A stretch of DNA of 64,000 nt from Intoshia linei. Its lineage: Eukaryota; Orthonectida; Rhopaluridae. Below the pieces are notes generated by a model, which had not been told where the DNA came from, did not search any database, and saw only the letters and a program-made list of their open reading frames with translations. Below, piece after piece: positions 1 through 11,800 of the stretch. The translations under genes were made by a program, and so were the position numbers. Position 1 is the stretch's first letter; every line of letters begins with the position of its first letter. The stretch is taken from positions 1 to 64,000 of the forward strand of contig LWCA01000056.1 in the NCBI GenBank assembly GCA_001642005.1, read 5' to 3'.

Positions 1-131
1 AAATTTAATTCATTAATAATAATAAAACAAATTTAAAATAACAGTACTTAAATTAATGCTTAATTCTTGTTATATATCTAAAAACTATGTAATTAATTAA
101 TTAATCAACCATAAAAAATTAAATGTTATAT

Positions 132-394
132 CATTATGTACAGTTTAATTTTATTAAAAATTTAAGATAGTTTCATTCAATAAAGGTAAAGAGTAAGAAC
201 ATTTTATCTAATGCGCAAAAACTGAAATACTCCTCAAAAAATTAATATTATAATTTTTGATATAATTGACCAAAAAAATTAATTTTGTTATTATTGTGTA
301 CAGTTTAATTATATTAAAAATATACAATTTATTAATTCAATAAGGGTAAAGATGGGAACATTTTATCTAATGCGCAAAAACTGAAATATCCCTT
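132..394 (+). repeat. Direct repeat, two units of about 100 bp
   Basis: Two similar units (about 132-235 and 292-394) share a TGTACAGTTTAATT start and an ATTTTATCTAATGCGCAAAA core followed by CTGAAATA. They lie about 160 bp apart in the same orientation. Nature unknown; probably a tandemly duplicated piece of a dispersed repeat. Confidence 0.6.
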
Positions 395-647
395 TATAAA
401 GTAATATTTTATTGTTGACACTATGTAAACATTGGTAATAAAATTAATTTTGTACTCATATTTCATGAGTAATAATTTGTTCACAATTGTTATTTTTGTT
501 TGTATGCAAACAATTTAAATTTTCAGTTGATTTTTTTTGCATGCCGGTAAACAATAGTAAATTTATGATTGTATTTTTTGCATGTATACGTGTTATTGTC
601 TTGTAAAGGTTAAATTGAAAAATTTACTTATATATTTATACCGACAT

Positions 648-985
648 CTATTCTCTGGAGCGACATTCATTTGAGCGATACATCTTAGAGCGACATAACC
701 ATCAATTTTACTAATTTATTATATCATTGATTTTTTTCACGAAATTTTAGTGGGTTTATTTATTCATATTCTTTATAATTTTTATTATCTTATTTTCATA
801 ATTTCAGGATCTTAATTGGTAGGGTTTTGAAGGGAATAATTTTTAATTACCATTTTTTAAAGATTTTCATTCAAAAATATTCCCTTAAAAAACTACGAAA
901 TTTTCTTCTCAAAATTGTTTTTAAAATTTTAAAAAAATGGTAGAAAAAAATATTCCCTTAAAAACCTTACGAAAGTTATTCAAAA
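648..985 (+). mobile_element. Fragment of TIR mini-element (GGAGCGACATT family)
   Basis: It begins with a terminal sequence TTCTCTGGAGCGACATTC and continues with body sequence also present at 20616-21207 and, inverted, at 37412-37994. Only the left terminus is present here; the right end was lost or overwritten by the neighbouring tandem repeat. No coding capacity. Confidence 0.6.
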
Positions 986-1164
986 AAATATTGGAAAAAG
1001 AGGATATTTTCTTTAAGCATTGGTAAAATCTTATTATTCAAAAAAATATTGGAAAAATGGGATTTTTTATTCTGGGTTTTGGATTAGAAAGTTGTTGTTC
1101 ATAAGATTTGATAAATTAGGATTTTTCAAAAAAATATTGGAAAAAGAGGATATTTCCTTTAAGC

Positions 1165-1897
1165 CAGTGGTTTTCAAACTTTTTCCACCATGGACCACTT
1201 GTCACAAAAAAATATGAGTGGACCACATAATTTTTAAAAAAATCCCCCTAATCCTGAAAACGTCACTAAGGTAATATTTTTGATTTTTTTATTATATATC
1301 CTCCTTAAATCGAAAATTTTACATTAATTTTGACAAGGTAGCTTTAATGGCGTAATTAAAAAAATTCTTAATTTCAAACATACTTATGGCGATCTACCAG
1401 TGCCGTATGCGAGATCTTTCCACCGAGGGATCTCGACGAAATTTTTTTTTTAAAATGGAGGCTTTAATTTACTAAATTGAGCATTAAAAAAATTCCTGAA
1501 TATCAACTAATTTGAGTGTTAAATTTAAAATGTCAACTCAAAAGTCTTAGAAAGGTGGATAGGGTTATATGACATTATAATTCGTTTAAAAAATTTTTTA
1601 ATGGATTATTTTTCATTTTTGAAGTGGCGACGGGCTTGCTAGGTTCAATTTCGAAAACTACAATCGAACTAAGTTAAATTGTTACATAGATTAAATTTAA
1701 CACACGTGAAAATTATTCACGTTATTCAGTAAATTTTCACTTCATTTTGATTAAATGATGTTTACGTTCACTAATACTAATAATAAATGATCGATACATT
1801 GTATCATAAAATTCTAATTTATAATTATTATTGTTTAAAAAAAGATTATCTTCATTTTATTTAAAATTTTTCTTGTGGACCACTTTGAGAATCACTG
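1165..1897 (+). mobile_element. Non-autonomous hAT element with intact target duplication
   Basis: A 733-bp element with left terminus CAGTGGTTTTCAAACTTTTT and right terminus GGACCACTTTGAGAATCACTG, which are inverted copies of each other. It is flanked by a perfect 8-bp duplication CTTTAAGC (1157-1164 and 1898-1905), the hAT signature. A shorter relative lies at 26133-26644. The uninterrupted target sequence can be read in the neighbouring tandem unit around 1011-1018. No transposase frame. Confidence 0.88.
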
Positions 1898-2035
1898 CTT
1901 TAAGCATTGGTAAAATCGTATTTTTCATTTTGGGTTTTGGATGAGAAAATTGTTGCTCATAAGATTTGATAAAATCCGATTTTTCCATTAATCCATTAAT
2001 ATTTTTTATTAAATTTTAATGGTGTGATAACATTA

Positions 2036-2225
2036 GATTTTTTTAATAATAATGCAGTGGTCATCTAGGCTTTGTAATAAATTTCCAACATCTGGCAATT
2101 TGACAGAGGTACGTTGTAATAAATATTAAAAATAAACAAAAAGTTGATAAAATTTTTTTTACATTTTATTTGAATCTGACGGATCCCAAGGGGTCCAGGC
2201 AACGCCAATCGTAAACCACTGATGT
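2036..2225 (+). repeat. Dispersed repeat, hAT-like right end
   Basis: Closely similar to 38170-38335 (shared stretches around 'ggctttgtaataaattt', AATAAATATTAAAAATAAAC and AAGGGGTCCA). It ends in a hAT-like terminus (GTAAACCACTG). Sequence in inverted orientation at about 30585-30800 is also related. It lies just upstream of MCM10. Confidence 0.55.
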
Positions 2226-2296
2226 ATACATTTGTAATTCACATTTTGAGAAGATGATAAATATTAATCAATTTTAATTCATGTTCCAGACAATAA

Positions 2297-5200
2297 ATGA
2301 AGATTAAAATAAAAAAATTTAGAAATTGTAAATTAACAGCAGAATGGATGAAGGATATGATGAAAAATAAAAAGAAAATTTCTATTAATTATTTATTAAA
2401 CAATACAATTGATCCTTATCAAGAATTTGTTGTATTTGGTGTTATAATGTTCAAATCACCTGTTAAAACTGATTCAAATGTATTTTATATTGTATATTAT
2501 ATTACGGTTTATTACTTTTTTAGAATCAACCATTTTGTAGTTGGAATATTGGACATTTAAAAAATGAAAATGAATTTTTTAAATTACTATTATTTCGAAA
2601 CGTTTATAATGAACATTCTAAATATAATGTTGGATCAGTTATAGGAATTTTAAATGTTTCTAAAATGGATAACAAAAACAATGTATATTTTTAAAAATTA
2701 ATCAAATTTTTGCAAGTCTGTTTCTGGAGTTATTAAACGGGGAATTTTTTTATCAGTCTTTATAGACGTGGAAATTGATAAAAACAGATTAGTTTTATCG
2801 AAAATGACAGCCCACGAAAAAATTGGTAAAATTTTTTCTCTAAATTAACTGAGTTAACTGTATCGGAATAATTTATTTTTAATTCTAGTACTTTTTTTAT
2901 TTAATATTTTTTGTTCCAATAAAATATAGTTACTAAATAAAAAACATGATACTAAAGAAATTTTTGACGTGAAGGCGTCAAAATTAATGAAATTAAATTT
3001 TTTTCAGTAAGTTAACTGGAAATAACTTTTTAAATAGGGTAATTTGAGGTGATTTATGATAATTGTCATGGTTTTAAAAACTACCCCAAATTTATGTTAT
3101 ATAAAATTCTGTTTATTTTTTCATTTTTAAAAAAAGGGTAATTGAACGTTTTGACCGTGAAGATGAAGTTTCTCAGGTTGAGATTTACGAAAATATTAAT
3201 GTATGTTTTTTTAAATTATAGGGCTAATTTTATTTTTCAAAAAGTTTTTGACCGCGATGGACTCTATTTTTGAAAATCACATTTATTGTAAAACATTACT
3301 TTCGAAAAGCCATATTAGAAATTGAGTTTTTTAAATTCGAGGACACTTAATTTTTTAATTAAGCGGTAATACACACATACATTCGATTTTATATAAGTAT
3401 AGGACTACTCTAAAAAAATGAGATTAGTAAAATTTGCCCCGTTAGAAAAAAGAATAAGAACTTGTCATATATCGATCTTTGGTTTATCGATTTTATTCGC
3501 ATTCATTTATACACATTTTATTTGAAACATTTAGTATAAATCAGATGCATACACAGTGAATAATAAAAATCAAATCGTTATATTAGGTGAATCTGCTGAT
3601 ATTGGCTTTTGTAAGGCTTCTAAATTGGACAGAACAATTTGCAAGGCTATCATTGATATGTATGCTTAATAAGCTTATAAATATATTTATATTCTAATTT
3701 AATTTTTAAGAGCTAAGTTTTATGAATTATCTGTATAAACTTAGGTATAGCCTTTGGTCTAGAAATATTTAAGTATCAACTGGGGAAACAGTTATGCTCT
3801 GTTTTATCATATTTTCAAAATTAATATTTAAATGTAGGTTCAAGTGTGGCACATTTTTCAATATCACGCTCCAATTTTTGATTTCTATCTTTTCGGAGCC
3901 GTAACTTATATATGAGACATTTTCTTCCTAAATTAATTTGATTTATAATTGCTAATGCATATATGAAAAAATTCCACACATTTGACTGTCCGTTTATTTT
4001 TTCGGAAATTGTTTTCAAATAAATTGTATTGTATTTATTTGGTTTTTTCAAATTTTAAATTACAAATTTTCGGTATTTTTAATTTTTTGTATGTCGCATT
4101 ATTCCTTTGGAAACCCTGATTTAATTGACGAAATAGATAGATAGATGTCAACATCCCTGCGAAAAACTGTATTAGAAATTGGGTTTATTTAAATTTTTCG
4201 ACCGTAAATTTTTTAAATACATGTATACCATGGGTTATTAAACTGGGATGCAGAAAATTTTTGAATAAAAATCATTTTACAGCTATATTTTTTAAACTTG
4301 AATAAAGTTTCGAAAGTATAGTTAAATTAATGTCAAATTCTGTTTATTAATATAAAACATATTTAAATATTAACATACATGTGTGTCAAAAAAAGAAAAT
4401 ATAGTGATTATATTCGTTATGGATTCACTAAAATAAATGATATTGATTAATCGAACAAATCACAGTGGTTTTGATGTTTAAAGGTTTTTTCTAATTCAAA
4501 TTTAAAGCCATTTTAGCCATTACATCTTTAAATGTTATGTTACCGTAGTTATATTGTTAAATTTTGGGATTGCCAAATAGAAAAATGTTAAGAACCCATG
4601 ATGTACATGTGTGAATAATAATATTGTATACGGTAACAGAGAGACAGGCTACATTCAATTATATATAAGTAAAGGATGATATTGTTAAAAAATGTACGTG
4701 CATTTATCAAATTATATATTTTTGGAATGTGGCCTGATGTTTGAAATGGGTTTCCAACCCCTGATATAATCTCCTGTAAGCTACCGATTGATACTTATTA
4801 TTTTATTAACATAATAACCGTTAAATAATAATTAAATAATTATATTATATTACTTAGACGTTATGGGAATTATTGTAATTTTCATGTTCAATCGGCATAT
4901 AAAAAACAAACAGGTAAACGTGGTGTATTAAATTCAAGGTAATGTATTGATTATGCTTGTAAAAATTTTACAATGTCCCATTTGGTATATTAATAGATTT
5001 GGTTTTCCCTATTAAATTGGTTATTAATCGGGTTCTGCACTCGCTAGGGGTGGGTCGATTTTTCTTTTTTACTAATTAATGAATTAATTAGTTGATTACA
5101 AAAAAATTAAATTTGTAAAATCACAAGATGAAATGATGTATTTAAACCAAATTTCAAATCTAAAGAATTTTTTTAAAAATTTTTTGACTCAATTACTGAA

Positions 5201-8200
5201 TGTTATCATTATTTATATTAAATATTTAATGTTTATATTAGTGTTTCTCAATCTGTATTATGTCATCGCTCATTGATTATCATTATATTCGAATTCATTT
5301 TTTCTACTCCCCGTAAATAAACAAATAATTACAAATTTTGATTAAATATGAAATGTACAAATACAATGTAATCGAACGTTGGATATTTATCAATTGAGCT
5401 ATAAATAAATAATTTTTAATTAATATTTGTTATAAATTTTGATTTGAAATATTCATTTAAATAAACAAGCCAAATCGTTCACTAATGGCATTGCGATCTC
5501 ACTCAGTTTGGGAGACACTGGTTTATTTCATTTTTATATTAGTTATTCTGGAATAATCCCGAAAAAATATTCAATTTTAAACAAACTAAATGAAAAAAGG
5601 CAACAATTTTTAACAAAACAAGAACCTAAAAAGTAATATTTTAACAAAATTTATTATAACATAATCAATGTGTAAATTTATATTATTGTATAAAATAGAC
5701 TTCAAGAATTAGAGTTCTGTAACGGTTAACTGGTTTTGTAACATGCCGATAAAATTTATTATAAATTCTGAGAAAAAGTGGTTATATTATATTGTTAACA
5801 AGCTGACCATGGCCGTTTAAGCAATGTTTCTCAACCGGTGCGGCTGGCGCACTAATTCGCTTGAGCAAATTTTATGTGTGCCCAGAAAAAAATTGAAAAC
5901 GAGTTATATACCATTTTACAGATGGTCAGTTGTAGTACATCTGATTTTTTTGTACTGAAACAACTTTTTTTCTTAAATGTATAGCTTTTCCTTACAAAAT
6001 ATTATACTATAGCAAAGATTTTTAGTAAACACCCAACTAATGTACTATTTTTACGATTTTTTATTTTCTTGTGCCACAATAAAAAAAGGTTAAGAAACAT
6101 TGGTATAAAGGCAAAATAAGAAGATCAAATTAACCCTAAGCCTTTATATACAAATCCGCACCGTGATTGAGTTAAAACTCTGATTTGGTGTTAACTGCTC
6201 TACAGGGCCCACTACAAAAAAATACTAGTGGGTACTGGTCGAAAAATGTAGACCTTTGAGGTTTTTAGTTATTTTTGTATCGTGATCCAACACCTGTAAA
6301 AAAGGTTTATATTGTATACTTTTACAGACAAAAGGTTTTATCAATTGAGAATATAAAGTCAAATATTACCCATAAAGATTTTAAAAATTCAACGTTGGAT
6401 CAACTGAATATTTCTTTAGCAAGTGATACTATTACTCAAAAATCATCAAAAGAAGATTCCTTGTAATATTTAATTTTTGCTAATTATCAAAATCTATACA
6501 TTACACCCTACAGAAACACATCTTTAGCAACTTTTGATTTATATAATTAAGGATTAATACTCTCTAAATTTAATTACAATTTTATGGAGATTTTTCGAAA
6601 TTATTTATTTATTTTATTTAAAAACCTATGCATTTTTTAATGATCCGATTATAATGATTGATTTTTATGCCAAAACCCGTTTTTCAAATTTTGGAATAAT
6701 TACACATGTTGAAATGTTAATTGTATATGAATGAATCATTATATAGCATTTATATCGAAATATAAATTTATATTTAGTTGTAAACTTTTAAGTGTTTCGT
6801 CAATTGGATCAATGAATTTAGTAAAATGCATGAAAAGTAATGGAAATTCGTTTGGTATATTTTAAAAATTAGACTACATTTAAAAATGTAGTTATTGCAG
6901 TGGTTATCACTGTCTTTACGAAAGGTCTGAAACTTTTTTTAATAAATAAATATTTTGTTATTTTTAGCAAGTTTTTTAGAACTGTGATTACTTTGATGTT
7001 TTCATGAAATTGGTATTTTGGGCAGATCTAATATCCTAATAAATTAGATTTCAATCAACCCATTTTTTTAAAAATATAATAAATACATTGATAATTAAGA
7101 CTATTAATACTGTGTATCAACATTATTTTTTGTTGTTTCCTGGTATTATTATGTAATTTAATGGCGTTATTAATATATTATAATTATGTTGTTACATATT
7201 TAGATAAATATAGGGACAAAGAAAATTTTCAGGTAAATAAAAATAAAAAGGCTTCCGATTTACTTGGCGAATATGACAAATCTTGTAGGAATCGTTTTCA
7301 AAATAATTACAACAAACCTGTTAATAAAGTGGATTTTATTAATTTAAACATGATAAATCGAAATCCAATAAAAATGACGTCAGTGGAACTGAACAGGGTA
7401 AATTGAATATTACATTCTTGTCAGTTAAAATCAACGTTCGCATCAAACTGACAGTTTATTAGAAATTATAAAAATTTTCAATTGAGTATAATCTTTAGGG
7501 TTTATTTCTATCGAATTAAGGATTGTTAGTATATTTTTATCTTGACAAATGACTGATTTTTAACAAAACATTTAACCTAAAAATGACTAAAATGTTTTTC
7601 TAAATATCAGCTAAAAAACAACAAAAAACGAAAATTATCTCATTTATCTGCTTTGCAATCCATTAATGGAAAAATTGATATACCCGATCCAAATTGTACC
7701 CAAAGAAATAAAATTAAAAAGTTGAATGTCATGAACCCAGAAAAAGATGTGGGTATCATTCCATGTTGCAATTTTATTACTTTATTTAGATAGAAAAAGT
7801 AACATTGTAAATCAAAATGATATAAATTTTTTATTGACGCCGTCAGTATTTGAAGAATGCTTGGATGAGGTAATTTGATAAATAATTATAATTATTAGTT
7901 ACTAATTAGTAATTTACATTAAACTAACATATTTTAGATTGAAATGATGAAACTTTATGAATTTTTTGATAAATGTGAAATGGAAGAAAAAATGCTTGAA
8001 AAAATGTCAAATATTACATCTGTTGATTGTAGAATATTTATATGTAAAGAGGTTTTAAATTTTAATGTTTTGTTCCTATAATCTTACTTTTAGTGTAACT
8101 ATGTTGCACCAAGAGTTTCTCATTTATGTAAATCTAAAGGACACAAAGTCCAATTAAAAAAAACTCAAAGGCGTTATTTTCAATGTAAAAATTGCAATTA

Positions 8201-8481
8201 TTCTTGCAGTACAATTTTAAAATATCCCATTAATGGATGCAAGTAATGTTTTTATTGATCGTGGTTCAAAAAATTGACTACTGAAAACGTTTAAAAAAAA
8301 TTACGATACGATCTGGTTCTCGTGATCTAGAATTTTATCGTTATGTCAATGAATACTCAAATATTTTAATTATTTTATTAGAAGATGCAATGGAACATAT
8401 TTTGTACCAAGTTCAATGAATCCAGTAATTTTTATTTTAAATTACGAGTGTTTGTTGTTTTATTCAGTGAAACAGGCGTAA
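2297..8481 (+). CDS. MCM10: MCM10 replication initiation factor (11 exons, about 483 aa)
   Basis: Exons 2297-2479, 2524-2682, 3535-3659, 4858-4938, 6328-6462, 7214-7397, 7611-7752, 7790-7869, 7938-8051, 8094-8242, 8382-8481; all junctions are GT..AG and keep frame. MCM10 is a DNA-binding scaffold loading replication factors onto the CMG helicase. Residues 1-114 form the OB-fold (FVVFGVI, VGSVIGILN), followed by the internal CCCH zinc site (C140, C150, C162, H165 in GNYCNFHVQ). The C-terminus has the two MCM10 zinc motifs: C399/C402/C413/H418 and C432/C435/C450/C453. An in-frame stop directly precedes the ATG at 2297. The protein is much shorter than vertebrate MCM10, lacking the N-terminal coiled-coil region and with a reduced linker. 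Intron 4 holds a MITE (5822-6102). Confidence 0.9.
5822..6102 (+). mobile_element. hAT-like MITE in MCM10 intron 4
   Basis: A 281-bp element with inverted ends CAATGTTTCTCAACCGGTGC and AAGGTTAAGAAACATTG, non-coding. The flanking 8-mers (CGTTTAAG / GTATAAAG) are only partly alike, so the duplication has decayed. Fragments of the same family lie near 30238-30425, 43379-43556 and 45360-45490. Confidence 0.7.
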
Positions 8482-8837
8482 AAATTAGTTTTTTTTGTAG
8501 TAGGTACAAGTTATTTTCTATTTAAGGTTGGTAAAATTAAATTTTAACATTGGCTGAAATTTCAAGCGAGCGTTTGCATGGCGGATGTTGTAATGTTCAG
8601 ATTACAGTGATGCAAAACGGTCTGAAGTATTTCTGTTTTAGTTATTTTCATGCTTCAGAACGTATTGCAAATCCAAATTTCGAATATACATTGTTTTAAT
8701 TTTATTTGTAAATAAATGAACATTTATTAGGACAAAAAATGTGAAAAACCAAAATTAAATCTAAGAGGAAATGAAAAAAAATTTATATAACATGTAAATA
8801 TTAACAAATATACACTTGATGTATATTTAAATAAAAT
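8482..8837. other. MCM10 / RNase H1 convergent spacer
   Basis: Gap of 356 bp between the two convergent stop codons. It holds AT-rich 3' untranslated sequence for both genes (AATAAA-like strings near 8712 and 8830). No exon or repeat recognised. Confidence 0.6.
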
Positions 8838-11800
8838 TTAAAGTTTCAAACCATTTTTCGCCAATTTGTGTGCTGCGTCATTTTGTACATTTTTAGAGTG
8901 GCCTTTGACTTTTATCTAATTTAAATTTTCACAATTAATACATTAATGAAATTACACAATCAATATTAATTCTGTCCGTATTTCTTACAATTTCTTGAAT
9001 TAAATGAAGGTTTTTGATAGTTTTATTATTTGAAGTTTTCCAATTGTTTTTAATCCAGTTAAATCTCCAGGTTGTTATACCTAGCGTAATATATACTCCC
9101 TCGCAAAAATTTTGCAATTAATATAAACCAATCTAAACTACATGCTGTTTTTCAATTTTTTATATATTAAACGATTTGGCAAGATCTTTCATTGGTAAAA
9201 AAATCTGAAAAATGTTGTAGAAATTGAAGTTTTTAATTATTTTGTTACTTTGAACGTCTCACCAATTTTGCAAAACTATCGAAAACAATAAACTCGGATT
9301 TTCTGACAAATAATTGTTTTTAAACTGTTTTCATTATCGCAAATGACACTGTCAAATAATATTACAAAATTAGTAGAAAAAGATTTGAAGGATGGTATCG
9401 AAAAGGTAAATATCGCAAAAACCCGCTATGTTTCCCTTAGAACAATTTATAACATTTCAAATGAATAAAGATCAAATCGAAACGAATTACAACTTTAAAA
9501 AAAGAAATTAAAGTCTGCTGATGGGGTGTAAAAATCTGGAAGGATTGTTACATCCACATCCGTTACTGTCCGTATGCAATGTGCTCCTTCAAGAGCAAAT
9601 ATTTGACGGTCCCTTAATGATAGAGGTTTGAAGTATCGACGTTCATTGCAAAAAATGACATTGACTGATGCACAAAAGAATGGCCGCCTAAATTTTGTAC
9701 GCAAGCTTTTTTTAAAAGGGTTGATATCGATAAAATCGTATTTTCGGATGAGTGTAGGTTTTTTATATGAAAGTAATAATCTCATGTCGTGCAAACCATT
9801 AAAACTGCGACAAAGAGCATTTTAAGGTGGATCCATAATAATTTGGGGTTGTTTAACATCTTGCGGGAGTTATGATTAGGAAATTAGACCATATTGTTAA
9901 TAGCTATTCTTATAAAAATTTTTTATTTGAATATGTATTTACTAAACTAAGTAACAGTTCCTGACTTTGTCTTTCAACAAGATAATGCTAGACCTCATGT
10001 GATCAAAAAAACAAGGTAAAGGTTTGCTGCTGAATCAATAAAATTATTAGGTTGGCCTCCTTATTCTCCTGATAATCCCAATATAAAATCTATGGTCAAT
10101 TATGAAAAATCAGCTATATGATGGTTCACAATTCAATTCGAAAATGCATGTATGGCAGAAAATATCTCATATAAGATATTATAAAATAATTTCAAAGGAA
10201 AAAGACATGATTATAAGGCTACATAAATCATTTAATTCAAAAATGTACGAGGTTATGATGAATAATGGAAATTTGATAGATTTATAGAATATAATATATA
10301 TTTAATATATCAATAAATAATTATATTTATTGTTTTGCAAAATTGTTCAGACTTTCACATATACTTAAAAATGAAAAAGATAAATTTCTACGAATTAATT
10401 CGACCCATTTTTTTATTTTTTTTAGCCTACGATAGATCTTGCTTCGCTGATTAATATATAAAATATTCAGACAGTTAGAGTATCACTAAGACTAGTTTCT
10501 AATAATTGCAAAATTGCTGCGAGGGAGTATAATATATTTTTTATTTCTCGAATTCGCTCTCATTACACTGTCCAACAAAATTTCGACAAACTGACCCAAA
10601 CTTTTGTTATATGTAAGTGAACCAGTATACATCTATTTTTAAAAAAAATTTATTAATTTCCAGATCGACTTTGGATTTAATTAAGGGACAAAGTTTTTTT
10701 TTAAAGAGGTACACTCCGCCGTGAGATCTATTTACAATTAATATTGTATATTACAAATGGTAAAATTGACAGATAGATATACACGTCTATGTATGTATAA
10801 AAAAAATTGTCATTAATTATTTAATTACCTTAATTAATTAACTCTAATTTTAAGGCAACATCGACAAACAATATGAAATAAAAATTTTCTGGATGTACTA
10901 CTTACATTACATGTAAAATCAACTTTTTTGGGTTACTTCTAGACGAATCTTGTTCAATATCAAGGATGTAAGTTAGGCATTCTCAACCCTTTTTCGCTGT
11001 GGACCCCTAAGATGATATTACAAAAAACCTATGGACCCCAAAAAAATTAATAATAATGACAATTTTTAATGAATCATTACAGTTGGGTGAAACGAATGAT
11101 GGTCAAAAGACTCTGACATGACATGGAGTACTCTATTTTTGCGAGATGATAAACTTTATGAACTATTAATATTCACCTGTAACCCGTCAATGTTCCCAAA
11201 ATAGAACATGTTTTTCAGGTATTGTTTACTACATATTTTATCAGATAAATAAAAAGTCTATATTATCTATCTTCCTTGTGAAAATTAATATTTTATATCC
11301 CTTGGTTGATGTTTGATGTCCCATTTTCAATTTGAAATTTAAAGCTTTTTTTATGACTAGAAACTTGGCTCGGTAATTAATTTTTATAAAATAATTAAAT
11401 AAAACCGCTGCTCCTAAAATAGAACAATGGAGGTTTCCTAAAAAGTTTTTACACTTTTAAGTAAGTTAATACCAGAGAATTTACTTTTACATGATTTTCA
11501 CGTTTTATATTAGTATTTCTGAGCCTTTATGTTTTAAAAACGACTTTATGTTACTGAAAATGTTTATAATATGTAATAAATGTATATACTTTTCATGGAC
11601 CACAAAAAAGTGCTGTGGAACCCGTTGAGAATGGCTGATGTAAGTGATAGACATAAATTTCAAAAATTAAGATATAAGAACGTATCAATTAAAAATATTT
11701 AATAAAAAAAGTAATAATTAGATAAATTTAAAATTTACTTTTTTATTGAACACTACCAAAAAAATCACAAATCATATTTAATGATCTACATCTTCCAAAA

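Larger units (their letters stand above)
1..2296. other. Gene-free left flank, filled with repeats
   Basis: I see no supportable coding exon before the MCM10 start. The stretch is low-complexity AT-rich DNA plus repeats annotated separately: a direct duplication near 132-394, a terminal-inverted-repeat element fragment from about 648, a tandem unit interrupted by a hAT element at 1165-1897, and a repeat tail at about 2036-2225. The short open frame at 1020-1217 lies in repeat sequence and is not a gene. Confidence 0.7.

Noticed and set aside
9495-9825. Open frames on both strands (99 and 65 codons)
   Set aside because: They lie within the Tc1-like element. The plus frame is a transposase fragment and the minus frame its antisense shadow.
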